From: Bacillota bacterium
GTDB taxonomy: Bacteria; Bacillota; Clostridia; Lachnospirales; Lachnospiraceae
Length of the DNA: 14,919 nucleotides
Assembly (NCBI GenBank): GCA_023425485.1
Contig: JAFACO010000019.1
Span: 1-14,919, forward strand
Direction of reading: 5' to 3'
The position numbers and the translations under genes are program-made. This document shows positions 7,070 through 14,751 of the stretch, one piece after another; the first letter of the stretch is position 1; every line of letters starts with the position of its first letter. Below the pieces are notes generated by a model, which was not told the origin of the DNA, searched no databases, and saw only the letters and a list, made by a program, of their open reading frames with translations.

Positions 7070-8647
7070 ATGGAACAAATGGTAATTAGTGCACAACAAG
7101 CAAGAAAGATGAGAAGAAATAACATTGTTAAAGGAACCTTAATTTTAACATTTGCAGGTTTTGTCACCAGATTTATCGGGTTTTTTTATAGAATATTTTT
7201 ATCAAATACTATGGATGCCGAGCTACTTGGCATTTATCAATTAATCTTCCCTGTGTATGGAATATGTTATACGGTTTATGCTATGGGGATACAAACATCT
7301 ATCTCCAGCTTAGTTGCTGCAGAAATAGGAAAACGTAATCCCAAAAATGTAACAAAGATACTTAGAGTAGGACTTATTCTCTCAGTGTCCTTAGCTGCCT
7401 TTCTTTCATTTCTTGTATATATAAATGCTGACTTTATTGCCTACCGTTTCCTGCTTGAAATAAGAAGCGCCGACTCGTTACGAATTATGTCCATTGTTTT
7501 CCCGTTCTGTGGCATTACCGCTTGTATTAACGGGTATTATTATGGTCTAAAAAGTGCAGGTGTTCCTGCTTTCACACAATTGTTGGAACAGGTAGTAAGG
7601 GTATTTGCTGTTTACGTAATGGCTCTGTACGCTGGAAATGGAGACATGAGGGTTACCTGCGAGTATGCTGTTATCGGCTTAGTTATCGGTGAAGTAGTCT
7701 CCTGCGCTTATAATATTTTCTCCATGTTTTTAACTAAGTCCCCTTCTGAATTAATCCCACTTGGCCCTGATGCGAATGCAAAGCCAAATAGACGAAGAAC
7801 CATTATTCGTAATATGTTAAGCCAAAGTGTACCACTCTCAGCAAACAGACTTTTACTAAGCATTTTACATAGCATAGAGGCCATCATGATACCAACCATG
7901 CTTCGGCGTTATGGGTTATCACCTCAAGAATCACTGGTTATATTCGGTGTTTTAAATGGAATGTCCATCCCTTTTATCATGTTTCCAACTGCAATTACCA
8001 ATGCTCTGTCCGTTCTGTTGTTACCTACTATCTCAGAAGCTCAAGCTATTAATAACGATAAGCTAATTGGCCGAACAACTGCAATCTCAATTAAGTACAG
8101 TTTAATCATTGGTATAATAAGTACTGGTTTATTCATTGTTTTCGGTCAAGATTTGGGTTATACAGTTTTTAACAATAAATCTGCAGGAGCTTATCTAGTC
8201 ATCCTGGCATGGTTATGTCCCTTCCTGTATTTAGCAACTACACTTACCAGCATAATTAACGGATTAGGTAAGGCTCATGTTCCCTTTATTAATTCCGTCG
8301 TTGCAACTCTATGTAAAATTGGACTGATTGTGTTCCTGATTCCATCACACGGAATTACTGGTTATCTTATCGCCCTACTTATTGGTCAATTAATTGTTAC
8401 TGGCCTAGATATGGTAGCTGTGGTCCGACTGGTACGCTTTGACCTAGATAGTATTAATTCACTTATCAAACCTGCAATTATAGTAGCCGCATCCTCCTTT
8501 ATGGTGAAAGCCTGCTATGATTACATACAAAAAATGACGCACATCAGCGGGGTGATATACTTACTCACCTTTTGCATGTTGCTATGCGTCATTAGCGTTA
8601 TTTTATTATTGATTACCGGAGCTATTTCAAAAAAGGACATCAGATAG
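7070..8647 (+). CDS. SpoVB/MATE-like polysaccharide biosynthesis flippase
   Basis: A 525-residue polytopic membrane protein of the MOP superfamily, in the SpoVB/Wzx/MurJ-like branch that flips lipid-linked oligosaccharides across the cytoplasmic membrane. It opens with a short basic stretch (QQARKMRRNN) and the SpoVB-like start IVKGTLILTFAG..TRFIGFFYRI, followed by about 12-14 hydrophobic segments, with a polar loop at about 222-245 (SPSELIPLGPDANAKPNRRR) and a second one near 480-492. Similarity to SpoVB suggests a role in spore cortex precursor transport, but Clostridia carry several paralogues and this copy is not beside sporulation genes, so I give no symbol. AAGGA (7057-7061) lies eight bases before the ATG. 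The gene overlaps the 3' end of the convergent cyclase gene by 8 bp. Confidence 0.88.
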   Translation: MEQMVISAQQARKMRRNNIVKGTLILTFAGFVTRFIGFFYRIFLSNTMDAELLGIYQLIFPVYGICYTVYAMGIQTSISSLVAAEIGKRNPKNVTKILRVGLILSVSLAAFLSFLVYINADFIAYRFLLEIRSADSLRIMSIVFPFCGITACINGYYYGLKSAGVPAFTQLLEQVVRVFAVYVMALYAGNGDMRVTCEYAVIGLVIGEVVSCAYNIFSMFLTKSPSELIPLGPDANAKPNRRRTIIRNMLSQSVPLSANRLLLSILHSIEAIMIPTMLRRYGLSPQESLVIFGVLNGMSIPFIMFPTAITNALSVLLLPTISEAQAINNDKLIGRTTAISIKYSLIIGIISTGLFIVFGQDLGYTVFNNKSAGAYLVILAWLCPFLYLATTLTSIINGLGKAHVPFINSVVATLCKIGLIVFLIPSHGITGYLIALLIGQLIVTGLDMVAVVRLVRFDLDSINSLIKPAIIVAASSFMVKACYDYIQKMTHISGVIYLLTFCMLLCVISVILLLITGAISKKDIR

Positions 8648-10052
8648 ATACAGAGCTATATAACTTATAATCTCTTTTCCCTTGTTCCTTGGCTTGATAC
8701 AGTGCTTTATCTGCATGATCCATTAACTGTTCGCAGTTATTACCAGTCTCCGGAAATAATGCAATTCCAATGCTACCTGATATATCTATTGCATAATCAT
8801 CAAACCTATAAGTTGTATTAAGTTCTTTTTTTAGAATTTCAGCTTTCTTTATAACTTCATCGATGTTACTTACATTACCTGCGAAAACTATAAACTCATC
8901 TCCACCAATACGACCAATAATCTCACCATCCGAGAAAACCTCTTTGATTTGACTAATCACATAGATGAGAACTCTATCTCCGCGTAGATGTCCATAGGTA
9001 TCATTTATGCTTTTAAAGTCATCAAAATCTACAAACATCAGCATATGTATGCCGCCAGGGTTGCCCGAAATAAATTTATCAATCTTCTTAATTGTAACCT
9101 CTTTATTATAGACACCAGTCAGAGGGTCTCTGGTTGCACGGTACTCCAGTGCTTCCAGTTCACGTTTTTGGGAATCCACATTAACTATTTTCCCAATGAC
9201 TCTGATTGGTTTCTTAAAATCGTCATAGATTGTTTTACCCATGATCTGGCACCATATATATTCGCCCAGGATGTTTTTAATACGAAACTGTGATTCGATT
9301 AAGCTTGAACCTGTGGGTAATTCCTGGCATAACTCTAAATAAATACCCCAATCATCAGGATGCACCATATCTCTACGGTTTTCACAGCTAGTAAGATAAT
9401 TCTGAATAACTGGAGAAACACCGAACATGTCCCTATATTTTTCAGTATAAACCATTTGATCCAAATTTATATGGTATTCAAAAAGAATATCCTTTGACAA
9501 TTCAGTTGCTACCCGATAACGTTCGCCTTCGAGCAGAATGAGATTTTGCATCTCTTTTTGCTCACTTATATCAACAAAGACTACGGATAAGGTATGCCTT
9601 CCATCCTTACCCATTGTACTATTACCGTTCATTAGCATGTTAAGCCTGTTACCTTCTTTTGTCAGCATCTGAACTTCACATTTAATGGTATCCTGCTTCA
9701 ACTGCAGCTCAACATTCTTTACAAATTCATTATGATCAGAGGCAATAAAATCAAAAATAGTCGTCTTATTTTCACTCTTAACAATGGTTTTATCATATCC
9801 AAGAATATCATAAAAACCCTTGCTCGCATAAAGAATTCTTCCTTCTTCTTCAAATATAAAATGAACTAAACCCGCACGAATGCTGTTCGTTATTTTCTTT
9901 AACTCTAACATCGCCCTGGTCACTCGTTTTTCGCTTTCAAGTCTGTAAAGTAATATAATAACGAATACAATTATACAAATACTTATGAGAAATATCACAA
10001 GTGTCAGCAATAGTGTGGGATCCCTCTGTAAATCGCTGATCAGTTTCATCAT
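8640..10052 (-). CDS. Membrane-anchored PAS-PAS-GGDEF diguanylate cyclase
   Basis: It should make cyclic di-GMP from two GTP at the inner face of the membrane, in response to a signal sensed by its PAS domains. In 470 residues I see one transmembrane helix at about 13-36, a charged coiled linker, PAS at about 57-170, a second PAS with a PAC-like C-terminal part at about 180-300 (FRIKNILGEYIWC... ending IVNVDSQKREL), and GGDEF at 303-465. The active site is intact: RDPLTGVYNK at 308-317, metal-binding Asp342 in FVDFDDFK, and GGDEF itself at 383-387. The allosteric I-site RxxD expected at 374-377 reads SDGE, so product inhibition through that site is probably absent. There is no EAL domain. AGGGG lies five bases before the ATG. 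It lies 129 bases downstream of metA on the same strand; the target process cannot be told from context. Confidence 0.92.
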   Translation of the reverse strand: MMKLISDLQRDPTLLLTLVIFLISICIIVFVIILLYRLESEKRVTRAMLELKKITNSIRAGLVHFIFEEEGRILYASKGFYDILGYDKTIVKSENKTTIFDFIASDHNEFVKNVELQLKQDTIKCEVQMLTKEGNRLNMLMNGNSTMGKDGRHTLSVVFVDISEQKEMQNLILLEGERYRVATELSKDILFEYHINLDQMVYTEKYRDMFGVSPVIQNYLTSCENRRDMVHPDDWGIYLELCQELPTGSSLIESQFRIKNILGEYIWCQIMGKTIYDDFKKPIRVIGKIVNVDSQKRELEALEYRATRDPLTGVYNKEVTIKKIDKFISGNPGGIHMLMFVDFDDFKSINDTYGHLRGDRVLIYVISQIKEVFSDGEIIGRIGGDEFIVFAGNVSNIDEVIKKAEILKKELNTTYRFDDYAIDISGSIGIALFPETGNNCEQLMDHADKALYQAKEQGKRDYKLYSSVSI

Positions 10053-10072
10053 CTTATCCCCTATCTTATAAC

Positions 10073-10086
10073 ATGCAAATTTGCAT
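10073..10086. promoter_or_regulatory. 14-bp perfect palindrome upstream of the diguanylate cyclase gene
   Basis: ATGCAAATTTGCAT is its own reverse complement. It is centred about 27 bases upstream of the cyclase start, in the metA-cyclase gap, so it lies where a repressor or activator site would be. A TATAAG (10070-10065) next to it is too close to the ribosome binding site to be the -10. Confidence 0.4.
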
Positions 10087-10181
10087 TATGAACATACAAG
10101 AGGTCTAATCATATCGACATTTAATTACTGCCTTTTCCTTGTATTCAATGAAAGGACACCAATCCCCTTCTACTAGGATAA

Positions 10182-11087
10182 CTACAAAATATACGGAGTC
10201 TCCTGATATACATAGTAATTGAGCCAGTTCGTATACATTGCATTCGCATGTGCTCTCCAAACGAGATTAGGTCTTTGCCCAGGCTGATTTTCAGGGTAGT
10301 AATTCTGTGGTAAAGCAATTTCCAATCCCTTTGCAACATCCCTTTTATATTCCTTATCAAGAGAAATTCTATCATATTCCGGATGACCCATTACAAAAAT
10401 CTGGGAAGCATTTTTCGCCATCACAATAAATACTCCAGCTTCTTCAGATTCAGCTAAAATTACAAGATCCTGGCAATTAAGGATGTCTTCTCTGGAAACT
10501 GTTGTATGCCTGGAATGCGGCGCATAAAACACGTCGTCAAAGCCTCTGACAAATGGTACACGCCGCTCAAGTACCTTATGTTCAAAGATTCCAAACATTT
10601 TATTATCTAAAGTTGTCTTTTGAATTCCAAAATGATAGTATAGTCCCGCTTGTCCTCCCCAACATATGTGAAGAGTTGAAGTTACATTATGTTTTGACCA
10701 TTCCATAATTTTAACTAATTCATCCCAATAGGTAACCTCTTCAAATTCCATTAACTCAACTGGGGCACCGGTAATGATTAATCCGTCGAATCTTCGGTCT
10801 TTCACATCTTCATAGGTCTGATAAAACTGATCCAAATGACTGGTCGGGGTATGAGACCCTACATAGGTCCCAGTTGTAAGAAAGGTTACATCCACTTGAA
10901 GCGGAGTATTAGACAAGCTTCGAAGCAACTGAACCTCAGTATCCTCTTTTACAGGCATAAGATTTAAAATAGCGATTTGCAAAGGTCGGATATCCTGATG
11001 CCTCGCTCTGGTTTCATCCATAATGAAGATATTCTCATCTTCTAATATTTTCTTTGCCGGAAGGTCACTCTGTATTTTTATCGGCAT
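10182..11087 (-). CDS. metA: Homoserine O-acetyltransferase MetA (MetA/HTS fold, acetyl-CoA type)
   Basis: It acylates homoserine, the first committed step of methionine synthesis. The 301-residue protein aligns by eye without gaps at its key positions with E. coli MetA: nucleophile Cys142 (HICWGGQA), catalytic His235 and Glu237 (MGHPEYD), and the C-terminal WLNYYVYQ. Position 111, glycine in succinyl-CoA users such as E. coli, is glutamate here (TGAPVELMEF); in this family that glutamate marks acetyl-CoA specificity (shown for Bacillus cereus MetA). Automatic annotation often writes succinyltransferase. Two codons upstream a TTG could start the frame, but the family starts at MPIKI, and GGTGAT lies about seven bases before that ATG. 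It has its own promoter and a leader of only about 33 bases, so no SAM riboswitch. Confidence 0.95.
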   Translation of the reverse strand: MPIKIQSDLPAKKILEDENIFIMDETRARHQDIRPLQIAILNLMPVKEDTEVQLLRSLSNTPLQVDVTFLTTGTYVGSHTPTSHLDQFYQTYEDVKDRRFDGLIITGAPVELMEFEEVTYWDELVKIMEWSKHNVTSTLHICWGGQAGLYYHFGIQKTTLDNKMFGIFEHKVLERRVPFVRGFDDVFYAPHSRHTTVSREDILNCQDLVILAESEEAGVFIVMAKNASQIFVMGHPEYDRISLDKEYKRDVAKGLEIALPQNYYPENQPGQRPNLVWRAHANAMYTNWLNYYVYQETPYIL

Positions 11088-11126
11088 AATCAATCACCAT
11101 TTTCTATAATTTTTCAGTATTATTCC

Positions 11127-11155
11127 ATCTTAGCATGGTTTATGGAAGAAATCAA
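11127..11155 (-). promoter_or_regulatory. metA promoter
   Basis: On the - strand TTGATT (11155-11150), a 17-base spacer and TAAGAT (11132-11127), preceded by TGC to give an extended -10. The start of transcription would be near 11120, about 33 bases before the metA ATG. Confidence 0.55.
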
Positions 11156-11168
11156 CCAGCAATGCATG

Positions 11169-11205
11169 TGTAAACCGTTATTTCCCAATTGCAATAATGT
11201 TTACA
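11169..11205. promoter_or_regulatory. Imperfect inverted repeat in the ligA-metA gap
   Basis: TGTAAACCGTTATT and AATAATGTTTACA pair over 13 positions with one bulged C and one G-T, around a 10-base loop. It sits immediately upstream of the metA -35 and 30 bases beyond the ligA stop. No T-run follows on either strand, so it is either a poor ligA 3' hairpin or an operator for metA. Confidence 0.4.
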
Positions 11206-11234
11206 AGCAATCTACTTACAGGAAGCAAATGCAG

Positions 11235-13229
11235 TTATTGTAACATCTCCAAAAGGTCTTCTTCCGTTAGTATCTGTACCCCTAACTCTTGTGCTTTTGT
11301 TAATTTGCTGCCAGCATTTTCTCCTGCAATTAAATAGTTTGTTTTCTTAGAGACACTGCCGGATACCTTGCCTCCATAGCTCTTTATTAGTTCTTCCATT
11401 TCTGATCTTCCCATATTGGGTAAGGTTCCCGTTATAACAAAGGTTTTATCCACTAGTCGCTGGTCCTGTGTTTCTTGCTGCTGGGAATAGAAGTTCATTC
11501 CTGCTTTCTCCAAACGATCTAATACAGCTTTATTTGCATCGCTTAAAAAGAACTCTACAATAGCGGAAGCACTGATGGTTCCAACATCTTTGATTGCTAC
11601 CAGCTCTTCATAGGTTGCTGCTGCAAGTTGTGTAATGGACTTAAATTGCTTTTTTAGTTCTGCTCCAGCTTGTTTTCCAATGTTCTTAATTCCCAAACCG
11701 GTAATTAATCGATCAATATCATTATTCTTACTATCTTCAATTGCTTTTAATAGTTTATCCGTGTTTTTTTCTTTTCCAATAAGGCCTTTATCTATTAATT
11801 CATCCCGATAATTATGCAGATAATAAATATCCGATATATCCTTTAAATAACCCTCTCTTATTAAGGAGATAACATACGCCTCACCAAATCCCTTAATATC
11901 CATTGCACCTCGACCAACAAAATTCATAATATGCTGTTCCAATTGTGCCGGACAATTAATATTGGTACATCTGGTGTCAGCTGAGTTTTCGTCCCTAGAC
12001 GTCGGTTCCTGACAACTCGGGCAAATTGTAGTGATAATATAGGGTTCTGTGCCGGAAGGTCTTTTCTCTTTAACAACAGACAAGATTTCAGGAATTATTT
12101 CGCCTGCTTTTCGAACTACAACTGTATCACCAATACGTATATCTAACTCATTAATACGGTCTTGATTGTGAAGGGTCGCACGTTCCACATTAGTTCCGCA
12201 TAATCTAATTGGCTCAAAGATGGCTGTCGGTGTAATTCGTCCGGTTCTTCCTACTGAAAGTCGAATATCCTTAACAACTGTTTCCTTTTGTTCTGGAGGA
12301 TATTTATAGGCAATTGCCCATCTAGGTACTTTTGAAGTAGCACCGAAAAACTCACGGTCATTTAAATTATCTACCTTGGCAACAGCACCGTCTATATCAA
12401 ATGGGAGCTTACCTCTGGATTCCCCTATTTCAGTAATCGCCTCCCACACCTCGTCTGAAGTGTTACATAGTTTGTAATCTTCAATGACTTTGATACCTTG
12501 TTTCCTTAACCATTCCAAACTCTCCGAGTGAGTAGTGAAGTTTATCCCTTGTACCTCTTGAACATTAAATACAAACAAAGAAAGCTTTCTTTCTTTCACC
12601 ACTTGAGGATCTAGTTGACGTAGTGTTCCAGCCGAACAGTTTCTGGGGTTTGCAAAAAGTTTTTTACCAGCTGCCTCAAGCTTTTCATTCACTGCTTCAA
12701 AGTCTGCATTCTTCATATAGACTTCACCACGAATTTCAAGATAAGGAACTGGATTTTTTAGTTTAAGTACAACATCCTTTATCATTTTAACGTTTTCGGT
12801 AACGTCTTCCCCCTGACTTATTCCATCACCTCTGGTAATTGCAACAGATAGTTCACCCTCTATATAACGAAGAGCAACTGAAAGTCCATCTATCTTTTTC
12901 TCAACAACAAATCTAGTCTCAGGGCGCTCTCTTTTCACTTTATCTACAAATGAAATAACTTCTTCTTTATCAAATACATCCTGTAGACTTAACATTGGTA
13001 CTCTGTGTTTAATAAGTACGCCTGCTTCTCTTTTGGCTACCCCACCAACTTTCTGTGTTGGTGAATCCTCCTCTGCATACTGTGGATTTTCTTGTTCCAA
13101 CTTACGCAGTTTAATTGACAATTGATCATACTCATAATCTGAGATTTCCGGATCATCCTGATTGTAATAGCGGTCATTGTGGTATTTTATCTGTTCTCGT
13201 AGTGACTCTATTTCCTGCTTAATATCCAT
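11235..13229 (-). CDS. ligA: NAD-dependent DNA ligase LigA
   Basis: It seals nicks in duplex DNA during replication and repair, using NAD+ to adenylate its active-site lysine. The 664 residues cover every family domain: Ia with the YYNQDDPEISDYEYD NMN-binding part (about 20-36), adenylation domain to about 315 with KIDG at 112-115 (catalytic Lys112), OB fold at about 320-390, a four-cysteine zinc finger (Cys403, 406, 421, 426), helix-hairpin-helix repeats at about 440-560, and a BRCT domain at about 588-664. AAAGGG lies eight bases before the ATG. It begins 61 bases after rluF on the same strand; no promoter or terminator is visible in between, so co-transcription is likely. Confidence 0.97.
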   Translation of the reverse strand: MDIKQEIESLREQIKYHNDRYYNQDDPEISDYEYDQLSIKLRKLEQENPQYAEEDSPTQKVGGVAKREAGVLIKHRVPMLSLQDVFDKEEVISFVDKVKRERPETRFVVEKKIDGLSVALRYIEGELSVAITRGDGISQGEDVTENVKMIKDVVLKLKNPVPYLEIRGEVYMKNADFEAVNEKLEAAGKKLFANPRNCSAGTLRQLDPQVVKERKLSLFVFNVQEVQGINFTTHSESLEWLRKQGIKVIEDYKLCNTSDEVWEAITEIGESRGKLPFDIDGAVAKVDNLNDREFFGATSKVPRWAIAYKYPPEQKETVVKDIRLSVGRTGRITPTAIFEPIRLCGTNVERATLHNQDRINELDIRIGDTVVVRKAGEIIPEILSVVKEKRPSGTEPYIITTICPSCQEPTSRDENSADTRCTNINCPAQLEQHIMNFVGRGAMDIKGFGEAYVISLIREGYLKDISDIYYLHNYRDELIDKGLIGKEKNTDKLLKAIEDSKNNDIDRLITGLGIKNIGKQAGAELKKQFKSITQLAAATYEELVAIKDVGTISASAIVEFFLSDANKAVLDRLEKAGMNFYSQQQETQDQRLVDKTFVITGTLPNMGRSEMEELIKSYGGKVSGSVSKKTNYLIAGENAGSKLTKAQELGVQILTEEDLLEMLQ

Positions 13230-13276
13230 ATAAATAACCCTTTCTCACTTTGATATATGAAGTTTAATATAGAAGG

Positions 13277-13293
13277 TAGACATCTGGTGTCTA
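13277..13293 (-). repeat. Small hairpin at the rluF stop codon
   Basis: TAGACA-N5-TGTCTA, a perfect six-base inverted repeat whose first three bases on the - strand are the rluF stop codon TAG. What follows (CCTTCTATATT) is not a T-tract, so I do not call it a terminator. It may shape rluF-ligA translation or processing. Confidence 0.3.
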
Positions 13294-14034
13294 TTTATAG
13301 AAGGAACGATTAAGTTCTTCAATTTCTTTTTCTGTTACATTACGATAATCTCCCGGCTTTAATCTACCAAGTTGAATGTTCATAATTCGAATCCTTTGTA
13401 ATGCAACTACACGATATTCCAAGTGCTCACACATTCGTCTAATTTGCCTGTTTAAACCTTGGGTCAATACAATATTAAAGGTAAAACGATCGATTTGAGT
13501 CACCTTACAGGGATTCGTTACTTTATCGAGTATTGGCACTCCCTGTGACATTTTCTTTATAAAATCAGCCGTTATCTCTTTATTAACCCTAACTATATAC
13601 TCTTTTTCGTGATTATTTTCTGCACGTAATATCTTATTTACAATATTACCATCATTGGTTAATAAAATTAAACCTTCCGAGTCTTTGTCCAAACGACCAA
13701 TTGGGTAAATTCTCATTCCATATTTAATGAAATCAACTATATTATTAGGTTCTTTAGGGTCCGTGGTACAAACAATTCCCTCTGGTTTGTTAAATGCTAT
13801 TAACACCAGTTTTTCTTCCCTCTTTACAGGTTTGTCACAGAAAGTTACAACACTATTTTTTGTTACTTTTGAACCCATTTGTGCTACAATTCCATCTATT
13901 TTAATTTTCCCCTCTGTAAGGTAGCGATCTGCTTCTCTTCTTGAGCATACCCCTGCTTCACTTAGAAATTTATTAATTCTGATTTCCTCTTTTTCTTCCC
14001 CTTGAGAGGTTAATCTTTTCGTTCTCTTTGCCAT
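13291..14034 (-). CDS. rluF: 23S rRNA pseudouridine synthase, RluF type
   Basis: It isomerises a uridine of 23S rRNA to pseudouridine (position 2604 for E. coli RluF). The 247 residues show an N-terminal S4 RNA-binding domain at about 18-65 (IRINKFLSEAGVCSRREADRYL) and the RsuA/RluB/RluE/RluF catalytic domain with IGRLDKDSEGL, catalytic Asp116. The stretches NKILRAENNHEKEY, GVPILDKVTNPCKV and QGLNRQIRRMCEHL follow E. coli RluF more closely than RluB, and the basic C-terminal tail of the E. coli enzyme is absent. The ribosome binding site AAGG is about seven bases from the ATG. Nothing suggests a fusion or break. The family is certain; the exact target uridine is inferred. Confidence 0.92.
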   Translation of the reverse strand: MAKRTKRLTSQGEEKEEIRINKFLSEAGVCSRREADRYLTEGKIKIDGIVAQMGSKVTKNSVVTFCDKPVKREEKLVLIAFNKPEGIVCTTDPKEPNNIVDFIKYGMRIYPIGRLDKDSEGLILLTNDGNIVNKILRAENNHEKEYIVRVNKEITADFIKKMSQGVPILDKVTNPCKVTQIDRFTFNIVLTQGLNRQIRRMCEHLEYRVVALQRIRIMNIQLGRLKPGDYRNVTEKEIEELNRSFYK

Positions 14035-14090
14035 AGGTTACCTTGCCTTTCCATACCAATATGACCTTTTGCCATATGTTTCAATTATTC

Positions 14091-14119
14091 ATTATACTTG
14101 ATTTTATAATGGGAGTCCA
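14091..14119 (-). promoter_or_regulatory. rluF-ligA promoter
   Basis: On the - strand TGGACT (14119-14114), a 17-base spacer and a perfect TATAAT (14096-14091). Transcription would begin near 14084, about 50 bases before the rluF ATG, and just beyond the terminator at 14147-14183. Confidence 0.6.
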
Positions 14120-14146
14120 CTTGTTTTTCCTAGGCTTATAACAGAT

Positions 14147-14183
14147 AAAAACTGCTGTAGCGATATTAAACTCGTTACAGCAG
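14147..14183 (-). terminator. Intrinsic terminator of the helical-protein gene
   Basis: Read on the - strand, CTGCTGTA pairs with TACAGCAG (14176-14183 with 14152-14159) and CGA with TCG inside, around an eight-base loop with one A-C mismatch. TTTTT (14151-14147) follows directly. It is a standard Rho-independent terminator about 75 bases after the stop at 14260. Confidence 0.8.
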
Positions 14184-14259
14184 AATAAGAAAACGTATCT
14201 TTTATGAGTACACTTATCACGGCTTTATAATACCCGTACATTATCTACCTATATCTGGC

Positions 14260-14694
14260 TTAAAGGTACTTTTTCATAGTTTCAATATTATTCTCTTCTT
14301 TTTTAACAAAATCTTTAGCAATATCTGTGCTTACTCCATCCGCATTTTTCTTTGCATGAATTAGTTTTGTCATCTGAGTTACACCCATAGTACTGCCCTG
14401 AATTACCATTTGTGCAATGCTACTGTCCGTTGGTCTCATTAGTATGTTTAATTTTACATTTCCCTTCATAATACTTTTTGTATAAAAGGATTGCTCTTTT
14501 ACTTTGGTTCCATTTGCTATAAGCTGTTCTTTGGATTTATTGGCTATCTCGCGATAGTCCCTCAGTTGCTGGTGTAGTTCCTTATTCATTTCTCGATTTT
14601 CCACTTTGTCCATTACAGCTTTAAGAGCTGTAATTCCAATGGAAGCATTCTGGTATGTTTTCTCTAATAGATCTAAATCCACGTTTCCAATCAT
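14260..14694 (-). CDS. Small all-helical protein, ferritin-like four-helix-bundle candidate, function unknown
   Basis: I recall proteins of this wording as conserved hypotheticals in Clostridia but know no function. The 144 residues predict as four amphipathic helices: about 5-33 (LDLLEKTYQNASIGITALKAVMDKV), 36-62 (NKELHQQLRDYREIANKSKEQL), 82-115 (including SSIAQMVIQGSTMGVTQMTKLI) and 119-143 (DIAKDFVKKEENNIETMKKYL). There are no cysteines, no signal peptide and no membrane segment. Glutamates and a tyrosine sit on helices 1, 2 and 4 (Glu11, Tyr14, Glu48, Glu133), but the ExxH iron-ligand motif of true ferritins is absent, so metal binding is only a possibility. AAGGAG, seven bases before the ATG, is strong but buried in a 12-bp hairpin, so translation is probably controlled. 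It has its own terminator. Confidence 0.75.
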   Translation of the reverse strand: MIGNVDLDLLEKTYQNASIGITALKAVMDKVENREMNKELHQQLRDYREIANKSKEQLIANGTKVKEQSFYTKSIMKGNVKLNILMRPTDSSIAQMVIQGSTMGVTQMTKLIHAKKNADGVSTDIAKDFVKKEENNIETMKKYL

Positions 14695-14700
14695 AAAAAT

Positions 14701-14732
14701 ACTCCTTATACTTTTTAATTAGTATAAGGAGT
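14701..14732 (-). promoter_or_regulatory. Perfect 12-bp hairpin that hides the ribosome binding site and resembles a terminator
   Basis: On the - strand ACTCCTTATACT and AGTATAAGGAGT are exact reverse complements around an eight-base AT loop. The AAGGAG of the gene starting at 14694 lies wholly in the 3' arm, paired with CTCCTT of the 5' arm. The stem is followed by ATTTTT and then the ATG, so the same element has the form of an intrinsic terminator for the gene ending at 14752. It is likely an intergenic attenuator, a translational switch, or both. Confidence 0.75.
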
Positions 14733-14751
14733 TCAATTTAAATTATTCCAA

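Noticed and set aside
10065..10070. TATAAG as -10 of the diguanylate cyclase gene
   Set aside because: Start of transcription would fall on the ribosome binding site, and no -35 is seen.
10140..10181. Terminator between metA and the cyclase gene
   Set aside because: AAGG/CCTT pairing is only four bases around a long loop and no T-tract follows.
11167..11182. cre-like (CcpA) site near metA, TGTAAACCGTTA
   Set aside because: On either strand the central CG is displaced by one base from the cre consensus.
11088..11234. SAM riboswitch or T-box ahead of metA
   Set aside because: The leader from the best promoter is about 33 bases and no conserved riboswitch or T-box elements are visible in the gap.
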